This document shows positions 42,632-51,025 of a DNA stretch of 64,000 nt, one piece after another. The notes under the pieces are model-generated. The model saw only the letters and a program-made list of their open reading frames with translations. It was not told where the DNA came from and searched no databases. How positions within the stretch are numbered: position 1 is the stretch's first letter; every line of letters starts with the position of its first letter. The translations under genes were made by a program, and so were the position numbers. Origin of the DNA: Lagopus muta (Eukaryota > Chordata > Aves > Galliformes > Phasianidae); assembly GCF_023343835.1 (NCBI RefSeq), contig NC_064439.1, forward strand, positions 40,975,508 to 41,039,507. Direction: 5' to 3'.

Positions 42632-42637
42632 TTTAAT
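42632..42637 (-). terminator. ASTE1: Candidate ASTE1 polyadenylation signal ATTAAA
   Basis: TTTAAT on the + strand reads ATTAAA in sense, 240 nt past the stop. It is the nearest canonical-variant hexamer I found. The next AATAAA-type sense hexamer is much further away, near 41124. Confidence 0.3.
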
Positions 42638-42876
42638 CATCCAACCCCCACTCTCCACCCATACAAAACTCAGACACCAAAGCACGTTGTATGCAGCACC
42701 TCTTTTATAGGAGCTTTTGTTACAAAAATACTAAATCCTGGAGGGAGATTCGTTGGTAAAAAAATAAATATCAGGAGCTTGTATGAAAACAGCCAAGCAA
42801 ATTCCAATACAGTCACATTTTAAATATAATTTCTTCTGTCTCTGTGGCACTGGAAATTATTATAGGAATAATGCTC

Positions 42877-43168
42877 TCAGTCATCCACACTGAGTGATGC
42901 AAACCTATTAACATCACGTAAACGCTGAGTTTCAGACACAGCACACCTGACAGCCTTTGTCTTTTTAGATGCTTTTTTCTTTTTGCAGGACTCAGATTTG
43001 GCCTCTGTTTTCTTCTGAAAGAAGTCTGGAGATACAGTTGATATGACTACATTCAACAGAACCTGATAAAACTCAGTCATTTTTGGAGAAGAACTGAACA
43101 GATTTTCCACTGAAGGTGTTGACTTCAGCTCTTGATACAGTCCGTGCACGAGGGTCCCACTATAGAGC
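42877..43168 (-). CDS. ASTE1: ASTE1 coding exon 4, terminal (residues 564-660)
   Basis: 292 nt after tgagcag, ending in TGA at 42879-42877. It encodes LYSGTLVHGLYQELKSTPSV and a lysine-rich tail with CKKKKASKKTKAV. The tail is shorter than the human one. The A-tract region (42973-42984 on the + strand) is A5-G-A6 in sense orientation. Confidence 0.92.
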
Positions 43169-46100
43169 CTGCTCAAAGGAAGGACAGAATTCTCATTTGC
43201 TATCATACCTCAGCAGAAGTACAAAAACATGCAGCGCAGTGGGGAGAACAAACCAAACACCCCAACCACGTCTTAACTACATAAATATTCAACAGCTGGC
43301 CCCTAAGAAATATTCTAAGTAGAGTTTCCTCCATATTCTCACCTTTAAAGAAAGGAGTCCGAACTGTGCTAAAATTGGCCAAAGCAGTTTATGACGCAGA
43401 CATTAAAGCAACATGTGAAAGCACTTCAGAGGGAGCTTATGTGGAAAGCAGATCTCTGAAATGTCCTTACCTAGCTAAGTCTGGCTCAGGGAGAGGACTG
43501 CAGAGTAGCTGGTTGAGATACAATCCCATCTCAAGACAGCACTGCCACTGGCAAAAGCCATGTGCAGCATCTAAATCAAAGTCTTTATTTTGCAGTTTCT
43601 CTTCCTTCCATTTTAGAAATTCGTTAAAAGCAATTCTGTTGTCTTCTGGGCGGAGAACTGTGGGATCTAGGTTATGGATAGAAAATGACAGACAAATAAA
43701 CATCCTTCTGTCAACACACAATAAGTAGGGCCTACAAACTACCAGTGTTTAGTTGCATTTCTGGAAGCCTACCTAAATGTCTCAACATTAAGACGTACAG
43801 TGGAGAAAAAATGTGAGTACCATTATCCATATGAATCTGAAATGATGAAAATAGTAATTCTGTCAAGTACTTTCCCAGTTCTGGGAGTGAATCCATTTGA
43901 GAAGATTACCATCTCACTCCATCCCACTCAAGAAGCAGGTGGCAGTCATTTTCAAGCAGCTTTTGTAGTTCAGAGCCTAAATCAACAGAATAACCCTGGC
44001 ATGCATCATCTTTGGCATCATATCAAGGACTCTTCCTAAGAAAATGCCACCTTACCCCTAACACATAGAAACATTACTGAAAGTACTCACCTGTGAGTAC
44101 TTCTGTGAGTACCAAGTACTCATAGAAACTGATTTCTGCATCTCAAATTGTATCCTCTGGAGACATACCTGGCTCATTTGTTATTCTGTGCAGTTCTCCA
44201 GCTACTATCATTAGAAGTAGAGCCTTTAAGTGATGCAAGTTCACTTTAGGTTCCGAACAATGCGTCCAGTAACAGGTTACAGCAACAGGGAGCTGTAAGT
44301 GGGCAGGGACAGATTCTAGCAAACTCATTTTCACTCCTAAAGTCTCCAGCAGAAGTAGCTGACGGTGTGACATTGGCACCTGAAAATAAGCAAAAGATCT
44401 TGAAGGAAAAAAAACAGACTTTATTTGTTGCGAGTCATTTCCAGAAGGCAGGTAAGATAATTTAAACTAGCAAATACTTTGTGGTTTTAATTAAAATAAA
44501 AAGTTAAGTGTCACAGATACTCTGAACAGGAAGTATTTTTGAAACACCACTTAAAAAGGCAATTTTCACAATTGCCTGAGGTCAGCTGGATTTTAACAGG
44601 CTTCAGAGTCTCCTGCAAATCAGGTGATTTACATAACATTCCTATGCAAAAGTTGACTTTGAAAATTCAGCAGGTGTAACATATTTAAGTTCCCTTGGTA
44701 TGGCAAATATGTCTCTGTAAATTCATGTCTTCAAAAAGTGACCCTTTTTTGTGAGCTGTAATGGTGATGCTTGTTCTTGGTATGGCAAGAACACACCTGT
44801 TACCACAGTGAAACCTCCAGTGTACAGCTTACCTTTCTCATTTGCAGTATGAGAGCTCATAGCACATTCCTTCTTTGCTGTGCTATTTAAAACACAGCAC
44901 CACAAACTGTCTACATGCAGTGCTCACTGCGGAACTGGAGCAAGGTGCTCAACTGCAACATGAGTGCTCTGTAGATCTGGATTGGGATGGTTGTGCTTAT
45001 TGCAAAGCAGCAATCCCACAAACAGAAGGTAAACTGAAGCCAATTTTGCCAAGAGTACTCTGAATATGGAGGAACACATCTTGTAACTTGTTGAATTGGT
45101 AATTTGTATATATTTAGTGAGGAGAGTTATTATAATAACCAAAACTCAACTTCAGTAGGGTATACAATGCAAGACCACATTTAGGTATCATTAACGTTTC
45201 TGAAAGTCCCAAACCACACACTTCACAGATATCTGCATGCTACTCATTCAAAATAACAATAAACCTGTACCACAACAGGGACAGGCAAGGTTCACAGCCA
45301 CCACCTGCTGATGACAACACACAAATGTGCTACTGTGGACCTGATGCCAGTGGGCAGAGCACATGGAATAGGTTCCCCAGGTAGGTGGTTGAGCCATGGA
45401 TGTGTTCAAAAACCATTTGGATGTGGTGCTCAGGGACATGATTGAGTGGAGGGTTGTTAGAGTTAGGGTAGTATGGTTAGGTTGTGGTTGGACTTGAACT
45501 TTAAGGTCTTTTCCAACCTGAGCAATTCTATGATTCTATGTGTAGTATGAAAGGCACTGATTGTATTTCCAAAAGTTTCAAAAACAGGTATGAACCCTGG
45601 GTGTTTCCCATTCCAAGGCATAGAAACCATGAGAATTTAAATATACCACAGCTAATGCTGACTAGAACTAACCTAGTACAAACTTCCTTTGATTACAAGT
45701 TGCATTTTTCAGGTGTTGTTCTGCTTGGCAAGGAGCAGGGAAGCACGCATAGCAGGATGCATATTCAGAGCAAGTTCAACTGCTGGATAGCTGTAGGTTT
45801 ACAGATGAAATAATAATGCTGATTTTTAGAAAAAAAAAAAAAAAAAAAAAAAAAGCATTTAACTTTGCTCTGAAATATCCGTAACTTGATCAAATGCAAG
45901 TTAAATTTAGTAGTGTTGAACTTTTCTAAACCTTTCTAAATTTCACAGAACTGCGAGTCCTTTCCTAAAACGACAAAAGCAAATATTAGTTTAACATTAT
46001 AGGAAGGACGGGAGGAGGGCTTACACGGGATGATTTAGCAATGCTATCCATGCACGCTGTCAGCCGGTTATGTAATTTGGCTTGGTGTGCTTGGTAGGGG

Positions 46101-47547
46101 GGAGTGAAGAAATGTGCTTAGCTCCTCAGCCCTCAGAAGCAGGACTGTGTGTAGCCGAGCATTTGCTCACTGAAGCCGCTGGGTTCGCCAATCACCTTCA
46201 GTGCCCCGCTGTTAAACACCGCACCTCCTAAGCGCGTGCCACGCTGCTGCGACGAGCACTTACCTCCACTAACTCGTCTAGAGAGAAGCCATCATCGCCA
46301 AAAGGCGCGGGGAGGCTCGCCGCTTGGACAAACGTCTTTTTAATTGACTTCTGCACTCGGTCGAACTCGCAGACGGCCGGCAGCGTGCCGCTCCGTGCCT
46401 CGCGCCGCGCGTCGGCGCCGGGAGCCGCGTGCAGCAGCAGCAGGCCGTACAGAACCCGCCGGATGGGCAGCGCGGCGCTATGCGCGCTGGGCCGCCGCAT
46501 GTCCTCTACCTGGACATGGAGGAAGGTGCTCCTCAGAGTCAGGACGTTTGCGACGAGCGGAGCCAACTCGCCTCTGGCCAAGGCGCCTAGCAGCCACGGC
46601 GGCAGCCCCAAGGCCTCGGCCTCCTCGCAGCGGTAGCGGCCCTCCGCGAAGAACTCCTCGAGGTTCACGTCGGACGGCGCGTAGTCCCGCAGGGCCTGGC
46701 GCAGCAGCTCCCTTACCGCGTCCCTCCGCCGCCCGCCCACGTGCTTCAGCACGGCGTCCGCCGCCTCCTCGGGCCCCGCGAAGCCCGCCAGCCAGCCGAG
46801 CAGCCCCCGCGCGCGGCCGTGCTTCCCGGGCAGCCGCACCCTGCCGAAGAAGCCCTCGAACGCCGCCGCGTCCACGTAGTCGTTGCCGCTTACGACGGCG
46901 AACAGCGGCAGCGCGCTGCTCCTCAGCCGCCCGAAGTGCCGGCAGAAGCTCTCCGCCTCGAAGCGCCGCGCGGGGATGTAGCGGCCCGAACGCTCGGTGC
47001 GGACGTCCCGCCAGTGGAAGGCGCTCAGCGGGAGGTATCCGCCCGCCAGCGGGAAGATGAAGAAGTCGCTGTCGAGGGACAGCACAGGGCAGCCCCAGCG
47101 GTTGGCCAGAGCCGCGACCTCGCGGTCGGCCTCGGCCCAGCACTGCACGAAGGGCACCGCCGCCCGGCGCAGCGCCTGCACGAAGACGTGGCGCGCCAGC
47201 AGCGGCAGCGCGCGGCCGCCCTCCCCGCGGGACAGCCCGTGGGCCACGCGCAGGCGCTCGGCGGCGCGCTCCCGCAGCGTGCCCAGCTTCCTGTCGGCCG
47301 CCCCGCGCCCGCCGTCCAGCACCACGAAGGCGGCCACGGCGCAGGAGCGCAGGACGGCGAAGAAGTCGTCCGCGGCCGCCGCGAACGGGCCGTAATCGCC
47401 GCCGCGGCGGAAATCGGCGGCGGAGGCGAAGAAGAGGTGGTAGTAGAGGCTGCTGCCGTCGATCACCAGCTTGGTGTCCCGCACGCGCAGCTCCGCGAAG
47501 AACGAACCGCGCTCCCCCACGAAGCCCGTCAGCCCCGGGACGCCCAT
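42877..47547 (-). CDS. ASTE1: ASTE1: asteroid homolog 1, XPG/FEN1-like structure-specific nuclease, 4 coding exons
   Basis: Four exons on the - strand (47547-46264, 44379-44169, 43666-43471, 43168-42877) join to 661 codons including stop (660 aa; human is 679). The N-terminus MGVPGLTGFV is the FEN1/XPG-type start. Acidic positions expected for the metal site are visible at Asp30 (VIDG), Asp78 (VVLDGG), Glu139/Asp141 (CWAEADRE) and Asp159/Asp161 (SLDSDFFIF). The later exons carry CYW..C.EPKVNLHHL, FCQWQCCLEMGLYLNQLL and RLYSGTLVHGL, all close to mammalian ASTE1. In mammals ASTE1 is reported to trim DNA ends within the 53BP1-shieldin pathway. The start at 47547 is chosen on homology and an ideal Kozak context (GCCGCCGCCATGG). 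An in-frame ATG at 47667 could add 40 residues but has no homology. The gene is convergent with ATP2C1 and divergent from NEK11. Confidence 0.95.
43169..43470 (-). other. ASTE1: ASTE1 intron 3
   Basis: 302-nt GT-AG intron between coding exons 3 and 4. It is unique sequence with no repeat recognised. Confidence 0.85.
43471..43666 (-). CDS. ASTE1: ASTE1 coding exon 3 (residues 499-564)
   Basis: 196 nt after ataacctag, ending GCTAG/gtaagg. It encodes DPTVLRPEDN, then FDLDAAHGFCQWQCCLEMG and YLNQLLCSPLPEPDLA, which match the mammalian protein strongly. The acceptor and phase complete the split Gly/Asp junction. Confidence 0.93.
43667..44168 (-). other. ASTE1: ASTE1 intron 2
   Basis: 502-nt intron. 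It contains an 8-bp-arm inverted repeat that creates a consensus-perfect but apparently unused donor (see findings). There is no gene inside. Confidence 0.85.
44169..44379 (-). CDS. ASTE1: ASTE1 coding exon 2 (residues 429-499)
   Basis: 211 nt after tattttcag. It begins VPMSHRQLLLLETLGVKMSL and ends RITNEPG, with the last Gly split (G/gtatgt). Base composition is ordinary, in sharp contrast to exon 1. Read-through into the intron meets a stop after eight codons. Confidence 0.93.
45350..45540 (+). mobile_element. CR1 3' fragment in ASTE1 intron 1
   Basis: Contains ggaataggttccccaggtag, gtggtgctcagggacatgat, ggttggacttgaactttaag and the tail attctatgattctatg. Confidence 0.9.
45831..45854. repeat. 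A24 homopolymer
   Basis: The longest mononucleotide run in the window, inside ASTE1 intron 1. No retroposed body is recognisable on its left, and CR1 elements do not end in poly(A). Confidence 0.95.
46264..47547 (-). CDS. ASTE1: ASTE1 coding exon 1 (residues 1-428)
   Basis: 1284 nt, phase 0 end, donor GTGGAG/gtaagt. It encodes the whole XPG N/I-type nuclease core and part of the asteroid C-domain. It lies entirely within a CpG island, is extremely GC-rich and uses Ala/Arg/Gly heavily where mammalian orthologues use other residues. Motifs such as GGDYGPFA and SGNDYVDAAAF are recognisable. Confidence 0.95.
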
Positions 47548-47585
47548 GGCGGCGGCGGCGGAAGCGGCCCTCCGGCCGGGCTCAG

Positions 47586-47597
47586 CGCGCACGCGCA
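47586..47597. promoter_or_regulatory. Consensus NRF1 binding site in the divergent promoter
   Basis: CGCGCACGCGCA fits the NRF1 consensus YGCGCAYGCGCR at every position. It lies 39 bp upstream of the ASTE1 start codon, between the two genes. NRF1 sites are common in CpG-island bidirectional promoters. Binding here is inferred, not shown. Confidence 0.6.
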
Positions 47598-47644
47598 GCG
47601 TCGCCTTGACAACGGCGCCGCTCGGGCCCCGCGGGCTGAGCTGC

Positions 47645-47672
47645 GGGCTGGGGCTGGAGGGCGGCATCGGGG
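47645..47672 (+). repeat. G-quadruplex-type motif at the divergent promoter
   Basis: G-runs at 47645-47647, 47650-47653, 47659-47661 and 47669-47672 with loops of 2, 5 and 7 nt on the + strand. It sits just before a plausible NEK11 first-exon donor. Confidence 0.6.
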
Positions 47673-47720
47673 TGCTGGCAGGTAACCGCCCAGCTTCACG
47701 CGGCAGGGTGCCGAGCGGAC

Positions 47721-48606
47721 GAGGGGGGGAATGGCTTTAAGATAAAAGAGGTCTGTGTCGTTGTTAAGGTGGTCTGCAGTAAGTAAAGTTTGGCTGCGTT
47801 TCGCCACAAAGTCGCGCTCCTTGGGGCAGCGTGCCAGCAGCTCAGCAGGTGGGTGTTGAAATAGGTTGGTGCACATTTGGTTACTGTTAAAAAAAAAAAG
47901 GTTCCAAACTCATAATCTTCATTTAGGCTCCCTGTTTGTAGGAAAGCAATCCCTTGGCACCAGAAGTTACACGGTTGGTAAAATAAAGGTTTTTTTTCTT
48001 CTCTTTTCCAAACGAAACAAAGCATTTTCATATGCAGTGCTGATGAGACAGCAGTAATAGCTGTGCTGATCAACGGGTATTAGGACGTTTCTTTGCACTT
48101 GAGGATCCTTTGAAACAAGTAATGCAAATAAAAAAGCAAAGTATAAATACCAGTATTGTTTTGGTATGTAAGGAGAAGCATCTGCTCGTTATCGTTTGGA
48201 ATGAGGAAGGAAAAGAAAACAAAGTCCGTCCAAAAGCATTTTCAGTCATAGCAAGCCAAATTCACAGCAAAAGTTTGCTTCTGCGCTCTCTGCATTTGCA
48301 GAATTAGGACCTCGGGCAGACAAGAACTGCAAAACAAAGCTAAAGTCTTGGAAAGGTGGATTGCAATCAAATTATTCTAGCAAAAGAGAAAGTAAGAACT
48401 TTTGGCAGAAGTGAGTGTTGTTAAAAATCCTGTAGTTTTGTGGTTAGCCAGGAAGCTTTGGTTTGCAGAAGCTGGTAGCAGTCAGTCACTCATGTAAGTG
48501 CTGACAGATGGCAGAAAGGTGGTGGAAGTTGAAGGGCAAATGAAAGAGTAAACAGCTTTCTAGTTAAGATTAGTATATTAACAAATCTTTTTCTTTCTGT
48601 TTCAAG
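47721..48606 (+). other. NEK11: NEK11 intron 1 / promoter-proximal region
   Basis: Sequence between the CpG island and the first coding exon. It is AT-rich and unique, ending in a strong polypyrimidine acceptor. No repeats were recognised. Confidence 0.6.
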
Positions 48607-48862
48607 GATTTCCTCTGAACATCTGTAGAGGAGTGAAAGGATTTGAAAACTGCATTCTAGAGAAATTTGGGTAGTTTCTGTTACATGGAGCAATGCTGAA
48701 ATTTCAAGAAACTGCTAAGCATGTCAGCGTTCCCAGCTCTAATTCTGCTTGCTCAGATGCTGCTATCGCAAGGAGATACACTATTCAGAGGAAACTTGGC
48801 AACGGGAGCTTTGGAAGCGTGTATCTGGTTTCTGACAAGAAAGCAAAACAAGGAGATGAATT
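48607..48862 (+). CDS. NEK11: NEK11 first coding exon (NIMA-related kinase 11), CDS from 48693
   Basis: A pyrimidine-rich acceptor (ctttctgtttcaag) at 48606 opens an exon with 86 nt of 5'UTR. ATG is at 48693-48695, and 56 codons plus two bases run to the donor gaatt/gtaagt. The product starts MLKFQETAKHVSV, continues to RRYTIQRKL, then shows the kinase glycine-rich loop GNGSFGSVYLVSDKKAKQG and DEL. This matches the N-terminus of mammalian NEK11, a Ser/Thr kinase of the G2/M DNA-damage checkpoint that promotes CDC25A degradation. Only this exon was found. The VAIK-lysine exon and the rest of the kinase must lie beyond the window unless a short exon escaped me. Confidence 0.93.
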
Positions 48863-49047
48863 GTAAGTAATCCCTTTACATACTTGAAAAAAAAATGGTT
48901 TGGACCATAATTTTTGCATTGTAGATGGTTCTTTATATTGATTTGTTTCTACTCTTAAGTTTGGTGTTATGTTGCAGCATTTACTGTTCAACTGTAGTGA
49001 GGACAGAAGAGCAGACTTTATGCTGACTCTTTGTTTAAAATAGTTTA

Positions 49048-49282
49048 TGAGATATGGAGGATGTCAGGGGAAGTTCTTTGCAGAGACAGTGGTGAGTAGC
49101 TGGAACAGCTGCCCAGAGGGCTTGTGGATGCCCCTCCCTGGAGATGTTCAAGGCCAGGTTGGATGGGGCCCTGGGCAGCCTGGTCTGGTATTAAATGTGG
49201 AAGCTGGTGGCCCTGCCTGTGGTGGGGGGGTTGGAGATTCATGATGCTTGAGGTCCCTTTCAACCCAGGCCATCTGTGTGAT
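49048..49282 (+). mobile_element. CR1 3' fragment in NEK11 intron
   Basis: Clear CR1 blocks: ggaacagctgcccagagggc, ccctggagatgttcaaggcc, aggttggatggggccctggg and cctttcaacccaggccat. The terminal octamers are lost. Confidence 0.9.
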
Positions 49283-50996
49283 AAGTCTGTGTCATTGTGC
49301 TTGTATCTAACTTCTATTTATTACATAAGACAGAGGGGAGGTGAGTGGAAAGTCTCTGACCCTTCTATCCGTAGTGATGTTTACATAAAGCTGTGCAACA
49401 ACTGATTTAAACAAGAAAATAGCTTATTCCTAATGTCATACCTTGGACAAGTTACTAATGTAGAATGCACACTGTGAAGGACCTGGTATTTATTCAGAAC
49501 TGAGGTAGATTTCTTCAATGTCCCAACAAGAAGCAGGGTGTGGATGTATGCCAGTTTTCACAAATTTGTGTTCTTTGTAGCAAATTTTTTTCATTAAAGA
49601 CTTAAGGATTGTAATTTATAAACTGTGAGTAATTATATAAATATGTATTATATAATTGGTGTGAGTGTAATGCAGGTGTGTGGTTTATATTTGGAGGCCT
49701 TGTGTTTAATAAGTAAATCCTGTTCTGCAAGTTAATAAAAATGCTTACGAAAATGCTGGACATTTCATTTCCTGCTCATCCTTCTTCATCAAGATGATAC
49801 CTCTGTTTTTAAAAACGTGGAGGATGAGAATCCTTATTCTACTAAGTCCTGGTGCAACAGTGTCTAGCTCTGTAATGGTTCATTCAGCGCTCATTATAGC
49901 AGTGACGTTTTAAACATGAGCAAGAAAATGTCAGAATTTCTGAACATAGAAATAGATTTCCCTTTTTATTTCTGATGTTTTCTTATTTACTTTTAGCAAA
50001 TGCTTGGTGACACCCAATTGGAATTCAGGAATTATGTCATGCCCCTGTAAGGACTGACGCTGTTACTGAGGTGTCAAAAAAGAAACGCTACAGTACTGAT
50101 CTTTGTCTTAATAACTGAGTTGTGTAAATGAAACTTCAGAAGGAGTAGTTGCAGGAATTCTAGTAAACAGCATTTGCATGTGCTGTATGCCTTACTGATA
50201 GCATTATTTCTCTTAATTGCCAGCAAATCTTGATTTTTGTACCTGTCTGAAGGTAGGCAGGTCTCATCAGTTTGACTGATAATCCGCTTAGGATTCTGAA
50301 GCCATAAAAGACAGATGAACATTTTCAGGAAGCTGGGTGCCTGGATGTCATTGGACTTCATTGTATAGAAATGTTTGTGTATTGGTTTTAGACTTCCAAC
50401 AAATGGAATTAGAATGTGAATATCTCTGTTTTAATCCAGGAAATTTGTGAAGCTTTTTGTTCAAGGTGTGAAAAATCCAGTCAGTGTAGTTGACAGCCAG
50501 AAATACATTCTTCCTTTAAATCTGGGGGTCTGCTGGTCTTTTCTGATGGATGTGTCGATGAACACTAGCATGATAAAAAGAACATTTTATTTATTTATTT
50601 AGTGCTTCAGTTGTGGTGATAATGGCAAGGCATCCTTGGCAATGCTGCTGTAATAAATGTGTGTCCATGACGTGGTTCTTTCACTTGTTGCCCTTCAACA
50701 TCAATTTGCAGATTCTCAGCTCCTTGGATCGGGGTTGAAGGCCGCTAAGTTCTTTGATTTTTCTGGCTGGGTTTTAGATCTCTCATGGCTCTATCTGTGG
50801 TTTGATTGGTTTAATTTTTTTTAGATGAAAACTTTGAAAATAGTAGTAGAAACAATTTATGAATTTTATTTTCCTGTTGGCATCCTTTACCATGCAGATA
50901 GGATGACTCCCTCAGCTTGTATGACCATTCAGAATTTGATTGAGTCTGGTTGAATTCAGAATATTAACAGGGTATTGAGCTCTGGGTCCTCAGTTT

Positions 50997-51025
50997 CCCC
51001 CTTTTCCCCCCTCCCTTTTCCCCCC
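50997..51025 (-). repeat. Poly-C/T tract with G-quadruplex motif on the minus strand
   Basis: On the - strand the tract reads as G-runs of 6, 3, 6 and 5 separated by AAAA, A and AAAA, which satisfies the usual four-run G-quadruplex pattern. Confidence 0.75.

Larger units (their letters stand above)
39881..42876. other. Convergent intergenic region between ATP2C1 and ASTE1
   Basis: Tail-to-tail interval of about 3 kb. It holds an ERVL-like pol remnant near 42005-42370 and the presumed 3' end of ASTE1. Open frames near 39981, 40394, 40674 and 41134 are short, overlap on both strands and resemble no family I know. Confidence 0.6.
44380..46263 (-). other. ASTE1: ASTE1 intron 1
   Basis: 1.9-kb intron with a + strand CR1 3' end (45350-45540) and an A24 tract (45831-45854). 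Sequence becomes GC-richer from about 46130 toward exon 1. Confidence 0.8.
47560..47681 (+). other. NEK11: Possible NEK11 5' non-coding first exon
   Basis: The NEK11 coding exon has a clear upstream acceptor at 48606, so an untranslated first exon must splice to it. The best-placed donor is ctggcag/gtaacc after 47681, at the edge of the CpG island. Another is cagcag/gtgggt near 47847. The left boundary is a guess. This exon would overlap or abut the ASTE1 5' end. Confidence 0.35.
46200..47720. promoter_or_regulatory. CpG island spanning ASTE1 exon 1 and the ASTE1/NEK11 divergent promoter
   Basis: Dense CG dinucleotides and very high GC begin abruptly near 46200 and end near 47720, between AT-rich flanks. 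ASTE1 starts leftward at 47547, and NEK11 is transcribed rightward with its first coding exon 1.1 kb away. No TATA box is evident. This is typical of a CpG-type bidirectional promoter, although coding sequence makes up most of the island. Confidence 0.85.

Noticed and set aside
46478..47143. 221-codon open frame on the - strand within ASTE1 exon 1
   Set aside because: It is a frame-shifted reading of the same GC-rich exon. The ASTE1 frame has the homology.
46344..47685. Long open frames on the + strand across the CpG island (up to 314 codons)
   Set aside because: They are antisense shadows of ASTE1 exon 1. GC-rich sequence lacks TAA/TAG/TGA, and the translations are Arg/Ala/Pro-rich with no family resemblance.
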